Shown: positions 31,577 through 38,944 of the stretch, piece by piece | Position numbering within the stretch: position 1 is the first letter of the stretch | Layout: every line of letters starts with the position of its first letter | NCBI GenBank assembly: GCA_031547595.1 | Contig: JAVBRU010000078.1 | Span: 1 to 43,648 of the forward strand | Reading direction: 5' to 3' | Origin: JAVBRU01 sp031547595 | GTDB taxonomy: Bacteria > Bacillota > Clostridia > Christensenellales > Aristaeellaceae | DNA length: 43,648 nt | Notes under the pieces: generated by a model | Databases searched by the model: none | What the model was told of the DNA's origin: nothing | Seen by the model: the letters and a program-made list of their open reading frames with translations, nothing else | Program-made: the position numbers and the translations under genes

Positions 31577-32449
31577 TTACCGGCCTTCGCCCATAAAGAA
31601 CACCGCCACCGTGCCGGGGCCGGCGTGCGCGCCAATGATCGCGCCCAGTGGAGCAAACAAAATATCCTTGGCATTAAAGCCTGCTTCCTTGAGCCAAGTG
31701 ATGGTATACTCGGCATCCTCCAGGCAATCGCCATGGCTGATAAAAATCACCTGGCCCTCCTTGGGTTTGGCCAATGTGATCACCTTTTCCGCCAGGTTCT
31801 TGAGGGCGCGCTTGCGGCCCTGCACCTTTTCGCGCGGGATCAGCTTGCCTTCAAAATTGACATGGAGCACAGGCTTGATCTTCAGCATGCTGCCAAGATA
31901 CGCTGATGTGGCGCTCACACGCCCGCCGCGGCGCAAGAAGTCCAGATCGTCCACCGTGAACCACATGTTCACATTCTGTCGGTTATCCATCAGCCATTTG
32001 GTGGTTTCGTCAATGGATTTTCCAGAATTTCGCTTCTCGATGGCATAATGCAGATACAGCCCTTGGCCCAGCGATGCACACAAGGAATCCAGCACCACGA
32101 CCTTGGCACCAGGTTTTTCTTCCAGGATCATTTTCTGCGCCAGCACAGCCGCCTGGTAGGTGCCGCTGAGGCCGGAAGAAAAGGTAATGCATAGAATTTC
32201 CTCGCCTTTTTCCAGCAACTCGCGGAAAATATCCAGATAGGCCGTCGTGGACACCTGCGCAGTCGTGGCCATTTGACCATCCCGCAGCGAGGCATAAAAG
32301 GACTTGAGCGCAGCTTCATCCCCGGACTTGTATAGAAAATCCTTGCCATTCATACGAAAAGGCATGGGCAACAGTGTGAATTTTTCTACTTTTTCGTAGT
32401 ATGAGCGCGGCAAATCGCTGGCTACATCACTGACAATCCAGAACGACAT
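31577..32449 (-). CDS. DegV-family fatty-acid-binding protein
   Basis: A 290-residue DegV protein: SDVASDLP at the start, TTAQVSTTAYLDIF, SSGLSGTYQAA, FTVDDLDFLRRGGRVS and the C-terminal GAIIGAHAGPGTVAVFF, all typical. DegV/FakB proteins bind a fatty acid that FakA phosphorylates; no fakA is nearby. AGGAGG precedes the ATG at 32449, 16 bases past the dnaN stop, so it is probably co-transcribed with dnaN. Confidence 0.93.
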   Translation of the reverse strand: MSFWIVSDVASDLPRSYYEKVEKFTLLPMPFRMNGKDFLYKSGDEAALKSFYASLRDGQMATTAQVSTTAYLDIFRELLEKGEEILCITFSSGLSGTYQAAVLAQKMILEEKPGAKVVVLDSLCASLGQGLYLHYAIEKRNSGKSIDETTKWLMDNRQNVNMWFTVDDLDFLRRGGRVSATSAYLGSMLKIKPVLHVNFEGKLIPREKVQGRKRALKNLAEKVITLAKPKEGQVIFISHGDCLEDAEYTITWLKEAGFNAKDILFAPLGAIIGAHAGPGTVAVFFMGEGR

Positions 32450-32465
32450 GGTTTCCTCCTTTGTT

Positions 32466-33593
32466 TTACTTTCCAAAGATGCGCACGGGCAGCACCAGGA
32501 AGGTATATTCGTTGCCCTCCACCGGGCGGATCATGCACGGGGACACATTGCTGTTAAAGCACATAGCAATGCTGTCGGTGCTGATGTTGTGGATCACATC
32601 GGTGAGGTACCGGGCGTTAAATGCGATGTCCAGGTCGTAGCCGTTGATGTCTACCATCATTTCCTCGCGTGCATCGCCGCGCTCCGCATTGGCGGTGATC
32701 ACCATGGGCTCGTTTTGCACAAGATGCAGATGCACCAGGTTGTTCTTGCCCTCGCGCGCCATCAGGCTGCAGCGGTCAATGGCGTCCGAGAATCCCGTGC
32801 GCTTCACGGCAATTTCTGTGGACCATTGCTTGGGGAGGATCTTCTTATAATCAATAAACTCACCAGTGAGCAGCGTGGCATATACGCGGATACCGCCAAA
32901 CACCACCATCACATGCGATGCATTGAAAATGATGTCTACATTCTCGTCATTGTCTGGGATCATGCGGGACAGTTCGTTCATCACGCGGCCGGGGATGACG
33001 GTGGACACTACGCCGGTAGTACATGCGGCGGGCAGCGTGTTTTCCGCCTCAATGCGCTGCAGCGCCAGGCGGAACCCATCCAAGCCCACCAGCAAGGTTT
33101 CGGTCGGCATTGTTTCCATCAAAACACCGGTCAAAATCTTGCGGCTCTCATCTGTGGACACCGCAAACATCACCTTACTGACCGCATCCTTGAAGCGCTT
33201 GCAGGGCAAAGACACATGCTGCTCGCTCATGATATTGCGGATCTCGGGGAAATCGTCCGCCTCCATGCCCACCATGCTGGTTTGGCTGCCGGTGCTGCGG
33301 ATCACTGCACGCATGCGAAGGTCTACGGACACCTCAATCTGGCCGGAGGGCTGCTTGCGCATCACCTCGGCAAACAGTTTGGCGGGCAGCACCGCACAGC
33401 CTTCTTCCTCAATGGTAGAGGCTATCCGCGCTTTGATGCTGATTTCGCCATCCGTACATGTCAGGATCAGGCCGTCCTCGTCCGTTTCGATCAGCACGCC
33501 ATCATAAATTTGCTTGATCGGGCGCGCCGACACCGCACGGGTCACCATCCCCATGCCATAATTGATTTCGTCACTTTGTACTAAGAAACGCAT
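32466..33593 (-). CDS. dnaN: DNA polymerase III sliding clamp (beta subunit)
   Basis: A 375-residue clamp with the three-domain beta-fold. Recognisable stretches are MRFLVQSDEINYGMGMVTRAVSARP at the start, GVLIETDEDGLILTCTDGEISIK, PAKLFAEVMRKQP, DGFRLALQ and the C-terminal LPVRIF. The start at 33593 has AAGGA about seven bases upstream. It reads away from the candidate origin. A TATACT at 33662-33667 on the minus strand may be its -10, inside the AT-rich part of the origin. dnaA, usually directly upstream, is absent from the window. Confidence 0.97.
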   Translation of the reverse strand: MRFLVQSDEINYGMGMVTRAVSARPIKQIYDGVLIETDEDGLILTCTDGEISIKARIASTIEEEGCAVLPAKLFAEVMRKQPSGQIEVSVDLRMRAVIRSTGSQTSMVGMEADDFPEIRNIMSEQHVSLPCKRFKDAVSKVMFAVSTDESRKILTGVLMETMPTETLLVGLDGFRLALQRIEAENTLPAACTTGVVSTVIPGRVMNELSRMIPDNDENVDIIFNASHVMVVFGGIRVYATLLTGEFIDYKKILPKQWSTEIAVKRTGFSDAIDRCSLMAREGKNNLVHLHLVQNEPMVITANAERGDAREEMMVDINGYDLDIAFNARYLTDVIHNISTDSIAMCFNSNVSPCMIRPVEGNEYTFLVLPVRIFGK

Positions 33594-33660
33594 GCAACAT
33601 CCTTCTTTCCTTCTACGTCCGCCGCGGCACAAGGCACTGCGCCCGCTCTTGTTGTGGTGG

Positions 33661-34057
33661 TAGTATATATATATTCGTAGTAGTAGGGGCGGTGGATAAG
33701 TGGAAAAGTACTTCCAGCCCTTGATACGCCTCACAAAAACCAAATCATAACTTGTGGATGATTTGCTCTTTTTGGTGGATAACTTTTTTGGTTGAGCAAT
33801 TTCACCCGGCTGTGCCGCACAGGGCTTGCCAAGGCGTGGAAGCTCAGGGGACTCCACTTGAGTATTTTCTCATATTATGAGAGAAATTGCAAGGCGTTTT
33901 TGGCCCGGCAACGCTGTTCCGGGCATTTTTACACTTATGCACCAAAAGCATATTCCACAGCCGGTGGATAACCATTTTGGCGTGTTCTTTAGGTTATATG
34001 AAAGGCGCAGCCAAAATATGCACCGGGTTGTCCACAAAAAAACGCAGGTTGTCCACA
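33661..34057. other. oriC: Candidate chromosomal replication origin (oriC)
   Basis: At least seven 8-of-9 matches to the DnaA box TTATCCACA occur: 33691, 33753, 33774 and 33963 (reverse orientation), and 33935, 34028 and 34049 (forward). At 33661-33699 the order is AT-rich TATATATAT, then TAG-TAG-TAG, GGGC and GGTGGATAA, which is the order known for DnaA-trio basal unwinding elements. The site adjoins dnaN, coincides with a switch of gene orientation and is 5 kb from two parS sites. It occupies the 571-bp stretch without a gene at 33594-34164. A GCCCGG/CCGGGC hairpin with ATTTTT (33903-33930) lies inside. Confidence 0.88.
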
Positions 34058-34081
34058 ATGCCCAAAAGCGCCGGAAGCTGT

Positions 34082-34111
34082 TTGACAGCTCATAGAAGCA
34101 TATGGTAAAAT
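34082..34111 (+). promoter_or_regulatory. Promoter of the origin-proximal ABC exporter pair
   Basis: TTGACA (34082-34087) and TAAAAT (34106-34111, preceded by TGG) are 18 bp apart. The predicted transcript start near 34118 leaves only about five bases before an ATG at 34123, favouring the TTG start at 34165. Confidence 0.75.
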
Positions 34112-34164
34112 GAACTGTTCACATGTACGTTATATATGGAATTTTTACACAAAGGGGGGGCAAT

Positions 34165-35973
34165 TTGAAAAAAGCCAAACAAACACTCTCCACGCTGCGC
34201 TGGGGGGTCAAGCTGGCGCTGAAGATCGACAAATGGAAGCTGATTATGTGGCTGGGGTTCAGTGTTTTGCTGGCGGTGCTGCCTGCAATAACGCTTCAGT
34301 ATAATCGCGCCATCATTGCGGGGCTGTCAGATTTTTTACTGTCCAGCCAAGACACGTATGCGATCGTCATCTCCAATATCATCTATTATTGCGTGCTGCT
34401 TACGCTCATCAGCCTATCATCGCGCTTCAATGACGACATGCTGTATATGCTGATGTTTGACGCATATTATCTGGGGCTGGAAGAAGAAATGATGAACGCG
34501 GCGCAAAAAATTCCGCTGTCTGCGTTCATGACCAAAAAATCCAGCGACGAATATTTTGCGGCAATTTCGCGCTGCGGGTCGCTGACGGACGTCACAAGCT
34601 CCGGCTGCATGCTGGTAAGCAAGCTGGTATCCATCCTCTCGCTGCTGGTGGTGGCGTTGTCGCTCTCGCCGCTGACGGCGGTGTTTGCGGCACTATATCT
34701 TGCGCTGGTGCTGTTCCTGAACGCCCGCTTTGCCAAACGCACACAGCTGGTGTGGTCAGAGCTGCGCCATGATATGCGCCGCGCGGACTACCTTGAAAAG
34801 CTGGTGCGCGAGCCCGACCCCGCCAAGGAAACACGCCTGTACAACAGCCTGGACGGCATCATCGCCCAGTGGCGCACCGCGTACCAGCGGGTGGAGGACA
34901 GGCAGCTGAACCAAGCCAAGGGCACTGCGCAGCTAACGCTGTGGCTGCGGGTGGGCTTTTATGTGTTCCTGCTGCTGGTGATGCTGCTGTCGCTACAGGG
35001 TGTAAGCGGGGGAGGCACGCTTCCCGCCACGGCGCTCACGCTGTTCACGCTGTGCATCAGCTTTTCGGACGCGATTGCTGCGATTCCCAAGAGCTATCAG
35101 CGCGTGTCCTATGGCGTTTATGGGCTGGGGATTCAAAAGGCGTTTTTCGAGAGTGCTCCGCAAATGCCGGAAGCCTTGGAGGCTGTCCCTGACAAGGATA
35201 CGGATGTTGTGTTTGAAGCGCAGGACATGAGCTTTGGCTACCGTCAAGATAAAGATGTGCTGAAGCATTTGAATTTCTCCATCCGTCAGGGTGAGAGCAT
35301 CGCGCTGGTGGGTGCCAATGGTTCGGGTAAAACCACGTTGATTAAGCTGCTGTTGGGGCTGTATACGCCAACGGAGGGTACACTTCGTTGCCATGGACAT
35401 GCGTATACGCCACAGCTGCAACAAAACTTATCAGAGAAAATCGGATCTTTTTTCCAAGATTACTATCTTTTTCATTTGACTGTGAGCGAAAACGTGGGCG
35501 CGGGCGATGTGAAGAACATCAATAATCAGTCATTGATTGATCAGGCCATCGACGCCGGCGGCGCACGTCAAATCGTAGAAAAGCTGCCCAAGAAAGCCGA
35601 TCAAATGATTGGTGTGCAGGTGTATAAGGACGGCGCCACCTTGTCTGGCGGCGAACGGCAGCGCATTGCCGTGTCCCGCGCTTTCATGAGCGACAAAGAG
35701 GTGCTGGTGTTTGACGAGCCTGCCTCCATGCTCGACCCGCTGGCAGAGCTTGCTCAATTCGAAAGCATCAAAAGCAAGGTGCAGCAGCATACCTCAATCC
35801 TGGTCAGCCACCGCATCGGCTTTGCGCGGCTGGCAAGCAGAATTTTTGTGATGGATGGCGGCGAGCTGGCGGAGGTTGGTACACACGAAGAGTTGATGGC
35901 GAAAAACGGCGTGTATGCGCGCCTGTTCCACGAGCAATCACAATGGTACAGCACCGCGAAGGAGGTGCAGTGA
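34165..35973 (+). CDS. ABC transporter ATPase-permease, first of pair
   Basis: A 602-residue half-transporter with membrane helices in the first about 320 residues and an ATPase domain: Walker A GANGSGKTT, signature LSGGERQ, Walker B VLVFDEPASMLD (Glu intact) and switch His in LVSHR. The start is taken as TTG at 34165, behind AAAGGGGGGG; the ATG at 34123 has no ribosome binding site. The proteins of this pair resemble peptide or lantibiotic-type exporters, but no precursor gene is seen next to them. The stop is one base from the next ATG. Confidence 0.88.
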   Translation: MKKAKQTLSTLRWGVKLALKIDKWKLIMWLGFSVLLAVLPAITLQYNRAIIAGLSDFLLSSQDTYAIVISNIIYYCVLLTLISLSSRFNDDMLYMLMFDAYYLGLEEEMMNAAQKIPLSAFMTKKSSDEYFAAISRCGSLTDVTSSGCMLVSKLVSILSLLVVALSLSPLTAVFAALYLALVLFLNARFAKRTQLVWSELRHDMRRADYLEKLVREPDPAKETRLYNSLDGIIAQWRTAYQRVEDRQLNQAKGTAQLTLWLRVGFYVFLLLVMLLSLQGVSGGGTLPATALTLFTLCISFSDAIAAIPKSYQRVSYGVYGLGIQKAFFESAPQMPEALEAVPDKDTDVVFEAQDMSFGYRQDKDVLKHLNFSIRQGESIALVGANGSGKTTLIKLLLGLYTPTEGTLRCHGHAYTPQLQQNLSEKIGSFFQDYYLFHLTVSENVGAGDVKNINNQSLIDQAIDAGGARQIVEKLPKKADQMIGVQVYKDGATLSGGERQRIAVSRAFMSDKEVLVFDEPASMLDPLAELAQFESIKSKVQQHTSILVSHRIGFARLASRIFVMDGGELAEVGTHEELMAKNGVYARLFHEQSQWYSTAKEVQ

Positions 35974-35974
35974 G

Positions 35975-37783
35975 ATGGAAAAGCAAAAACGTACGCTCTC
36001 GCATTCGCTTAATCTGGCGCAAAAAGCCCTGCGTATGAACATCGGCTGTATGAGCAAGCTCTCCCTTGTACTGTGCATTGCGGGCTTTGGCATGGCGCTG
36101 TGGCCCAATGTTCTGTCCAAGCGCTATGCTGCGCTGACTGATGCCATCCAAGCGCTATATACCGGCAGCGGCACACTGCAAAGTGCGATGCTGCTGCTTG
36201 GCGCGCTGGTGGCGGCGTATCTATTGCTGGCGGGGTATGAATATCTGCAAGGTATTCATCAAGAAAAAGACATCCACGTCATCGTCCGCCACATCAAGGA
36301 ATCCACCATGCTGTGCGCGGGCAAGGTGCAGTACCGCTACATCAACAACGACGAGGGCTTTCGCGAAAAGCTGAGCTTTACAGAGATGTATGGCGCGATG
36401 GACGTGGCGCAAAGCACGCAGCAGGTGATTCTGGTATTGCAGCATTCTATATCGGTGGTCAGCATCGCGGTGCTGCTTTGCACCGTCAATGCATGGATTG
36501 TGCTGGCGCTGCTGCTTGCCACCGTGCCCTCCATTTTGATCACCGCCAGGCATCATGACGAGGACTATAAAACACGCACCAAGGGCATGAAAAACAGCGC
36601 CATGTCGGTACATTTGTTCTACATGGCGGCGGGCGCGAACGAGCAGTGCAAATCCTTGCTTGATGTGCGCTTTAACAACTTTTTTCCCTGGATTAAGGAC
36701 CGCTGGCGGCAAGTGTCCAATCTGTACCTCACGGAAAAGCAGGCTGTCACAAAGAAGTATCTCCTGATGAACCTGCTGGCGGATGTGCTGAGGAATGGCG
36801 TGTTTATCCTGGTACTGATTCTCACTGCACGGGACATTTTTGCGAACCCCCTGCTGGGCCTTGGCACATTTACGCTGGTGCTCACCCTTTCGCAGCAGCT
36901 GCAAACGCGCCTGACCAAGCTGTTTGCCAGCAGCCTGATGTTTTACGCCAGCATCAACTATATGGAAGATTACTTTGCGCTGCTGGATACGCCCGTGGAA
37001 CAGCAGGAAGCGGTGGAAGTGGCGTTTGATGTGCCCACTGTGCGCTGCGAAAATGTGAGTTTCACCTATCCAGGTTCCAACCGTCCGGCGTTGACAGATG
37101 TGTCTGTCACCCTGCTTCCCGGCGAGAAGATTGCCATCATCGGCGAAAACGGCTCCGGAAAGTCCACATTCGTCAACCTTTTGTGTGGATTGTTTGAGCC
37201 TACAGAAGGGAACATTACCCTCGACGGAAAGGCTGTTTCAAAGCATCTGCAGTCTGCGCGCAAGGCCATCGCTTTTGTGCCGCAAAACTTTGGCCGCTAT
37301 GAAACCTCCATCCGCGAAAACATCACCATTGCGCAACCGGGCCGACAGACAGACGATGAGGAACTCAAGCAAATTGCCGCCAGCATTGACGCGCTGCCCT
37401 TTATCGCATCGCAACCCGGTGGCTTTGATGAGGTAATTGGCACTTACAGCGAAACGGGCAATAACTTGTCCGGCGGTCAGTGGCAAAAATTAGCGCTCCT
37501 TCGCGCTTTGTATCGAAAAGATGCTTCCCTGGTGATTCTGGACGAGCCAACGGCTGCACTTGACCCGCAGGCTGAAGCGGGGCTGTACCGCTCCTTCCGT
37601 GATTTGACAGAGGGCAAGACGGCGGTCTTTATTTCGCATCGCCTGGGCATTTGCACCACGGTGGACAGAATCCTGGTATTTGAAAACGGCCGCCTGGTGG
37701 AGGACGGCACACATGAGGTGCTTCTGCGGCAGAACGGCGCGTATACAAAGCTGTATCAGGCCCAGGCGCAGTGGTATCAGTGA
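35975..37783 (+). CDS. ABC transporter ATPase-permease, second of pair
   Basis: A 602-residue half-transporter, same length and layout as the preceding one: Walker A GENGSGKST, signature LSGGQWQ, Walker B LVILDEPTAALD and FISHR. Both proteins end with a related Q-x-QWY tail (HEQSQWYS, QAQAQWYQ), which supports their working as a heterodimer. AAGGAGG lies nine bases before the ATG inside the previous gene's end. Its 3' end overlaps the convergent azlD gene by seven bases. Confidence 0.9.
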   Translation: MEKQKRTLSHSLNLAQKALRMNIGCMSKLSLVLCIAGFGMALWPNVLSKRYAALTDAIQALYTGSGTLQSAMLLLGALVAAYLLLAGYEYLQGIHQEKDIHVIVRHIKESTMLCAGKVQYRYINNDEGFREKLSFTEMYGAMDVAQSTQQVILVLQHSISVVSIAVLLCTVNAWIVLALLLATVPSILITARHHDEDYKTRTKGMKNSAMSVHLFYMAAGANEQCKSLLDVRFNNFFPWIKDRWRQVSNLYLTEKQAVTKKYLLMNLLADVLRNGVFILVLILTARDIFANPLLGLGTFTLVLTLSQQLQTRLTKLFASSLMFYASINYMEDYFALLDTPVEQQEAVEVAFDVPTVRCENVSFTYPGSNRPALTDVSVTLLPGEKIAIIGENGSGKSTFVNLLCGLFEPTEGNITLDGKAVSKHLQSARKAIAFVPQNFGRYETSIRENITIAQPGRQTDDEELKQIAASIDALPFIASQPGGFDEVIGTYSETGNNLSGGQWQKLALLRALYRKDASLVILDEPTAALDPQAEAGLYRSFRDLTEGKTAVFISHRLGICTTVDRILVFENGRLVEDGTHEVLLRQNGAYTKLYQAQAQWYQ

Positions 37784-38088
37784 AAAATAAACTGTGCTCC
37801 ATACACCACGGCGCAGGCAGCAAGCGCCACCACCAGCAGGCTCTTCTTTTTCCACGCCAGCAGCAGCGCTATAGCCAAACCACAAAGGGCTGTGGCGCTG
37901 TTGCCTGTTGAATACAATATATCTGGGAAGGTCATGGCAGCCAGCACCGCATAGGGTACATAGTAGAGAAACGATTTAATAAAGACGTTGTTCAGCTTTT
38001 TGCGAAAAAAAGTGAGAGGCAGCATGCGGATCAGGTACGTAATGCCTGCCATCATCAAAAGATGCGGCCAGTAAGTAGTGGCGCTCAT
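37777..38088 (-). CDS. azlD: Branched-chain amino acid exporter, small subunit
   Basis: A 103-residue hydrophobic protein with about four helices, the AzlD small partner of AzlC (GITYLIRMLPLTFFRKKLNNVFIKSFLYYVPYAVLAAM). Its ATG overlaps the azlC stop by four bases. GGAGGCACAGCC precedes it. Together they form a branched-chain amino acid exporter. Confidence 0.93.
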   Translation of the reverse strand: MSATTYWPHLLMMAGITYLIRMLPLTFFRKKLNNVFIKSFLYYVPYAVLAAMTFPDILYSTGNSATALCGLAIALLLAWKKKSLLVVALAACAVVYGAQFIFH

Positions 38089-38789
38089 GGCTGTGCCTCC
38101 TTCACCGGGTGAAAAATCGCGCCCACCGCAGCGGCAACAACCGCGCAGATGATGATGGAAAACCCGCCGGAAATTTCGCTGAGCAGCGGCAGATAACGCA
38201 GCGCTACACTGAGCGCCACCGCCAGCACCACCACCAGACGCACGGCTTTGTTGGCCTTTGCGGGCGGGATGATGATGGCCAGGAACATGGCGTAAATGGC
38301 GATGCCCAGCGCACTGCACAGTGTTTCGGGCAAAATCGCGCCGGCCGCTGCGCCCAGCAGCGTGCCCAGGCTCCATCCCACATATGGAGCAATGATTAAA
38401 CCGTATAGATAATGCTTGCCAAGTGCGCCCTCTTGCGCGGATGAAACGGCAAACACTTCATCCGTATTACAAAAGGACACGATCAGCCGTTGCAGCGTGC
38501 CCATGGATTTGTCCAGCTTTTGAGACAGTGAGAGCGACATCAGCGCATAACGCAGATTGATTATCAGCTGCGTCAATGCCATTTCAATCAGCGGCGCGCC
38601 TGCGGTCATGATCGGCAGCCCGGCCAGCTGCCCTGCCGAGGTCACATTCAGCATCGATATCATCACGGCCTGAAAAACCGTCAACCCTGTGCCCACGGCC
38701 TTGATACCAAAGGTGAACGCCACACTGAGGTACCCTAGGCCAATGGGCAGCCCGTGGCGCAACCCTAACAAAAACTGTTGCTTCTTCAT
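38085..38789 (-). CDS. azlC: Branched-chain amino acid exporter, large subunit
   Basis: A 234-residue membrane protein of the AzlC/YgaZ family: GLRHGLPIGLGYLSVAFTFGIKAV near the start, SAGQLAGLPIM, and FCNTDEVFAVS. Together with AzlD it exports branched-chain amino acids. GGAGGATCTTACTG precedes the ATG. It is divergent from addA across a 155-bp gap holding two parS sites. Confidence 0.93.
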   Translation of the reverse strand: MKKQQFLLGLRHGLPIGLGYLSVAFTFGIKAVGTGLTVFQAVMISMLNVTSAGQLAGLPIMTAGAPLIEMALTQLIINLRYALMSLSLSQKLDKSMGTLQRLIVSFCNTDEVFAVSSAQEGALGKHYLYGLIIAPYVGWSLGTLLGAAAGAILPETLCSALGIAIYAMFLAIIIPPAKANKAVRLVVVLAVALSVALRYLPLLSEISGGFSIIICAVVAAAVGAIFHPVKEAQP

Positions 38790-38856
38790 CAGTAAGATCC
38801 TCCGTGCCGTCCATTGTACGCGCCGGGGGTGGCAATGTCAACGGCGCACAGGTGAA

Positions 38857-38872
38857 TGTTTCACGTGAAACA
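38857..38872. promoter_or_regulatory. parS: parS site 1
   Basis: TGTTTCACGTGAAACA matches the ParB/Spo0J recognition consensus TGTTNCACGTGAAACA at every position. It is palindromic and lies in a non-coding gap. Confidence 0.95.
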
Positions 38873-38891
38873 TTTTTAGTACAGGGATGTA

Positions 38892-38920
38892 TTGTTTCAC
38901 GTGAAACAATGGGGTACAAT
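38892..38920 (+). promoter_or_regulatory. addA promoter, overlapping parS site 2
   Basis: TTGTTT (38892-38897) and TACAAT (38915-38920) are 17 bp apart. The -35 and most of the spacer coincide with the second parS site. Confidence 0.65.
38893..38908. promoter_or_regulatory. parS: parS site 2
   Basis: A second perfect TGTTTCACGTGAAACA, 36 bp from the first. Paired perfect sites 5 kb from the candidate origin fit a ParB loading zone. Confidence 0.95.
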
Positions 38921-38944
38921 GGAGAAGCGAAGGAAGGTGAGCGG

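Noticed and set aside
33903..33930. Hairpin GCCCGG/CCGGGC with ATTTTT as a gene terminator
   Set aside because: No plus-strand gene ends before it. It may be structural within the origin, so I mention it there without a separate call.
33870..34095. Small open frames in the origin region
   Set aside because: They read through DnaA boxes and hairpins, lack ribosome binding sites and have no family features.
34123..34164. ATG at 34123 as start of the ABC transporter
   Set aside because: It lies about five bases from the predicted transcription start and has no ribosome binding site; TTG at 34165 follows AAAGGGGGGG.
38804..38944. Upstream start for addA
   Set aside because: The extra residues (VSRET repeats) come from translating the parS sites; the AddA family begins at the MKWTDPQQ start with its own ribosome binding site.
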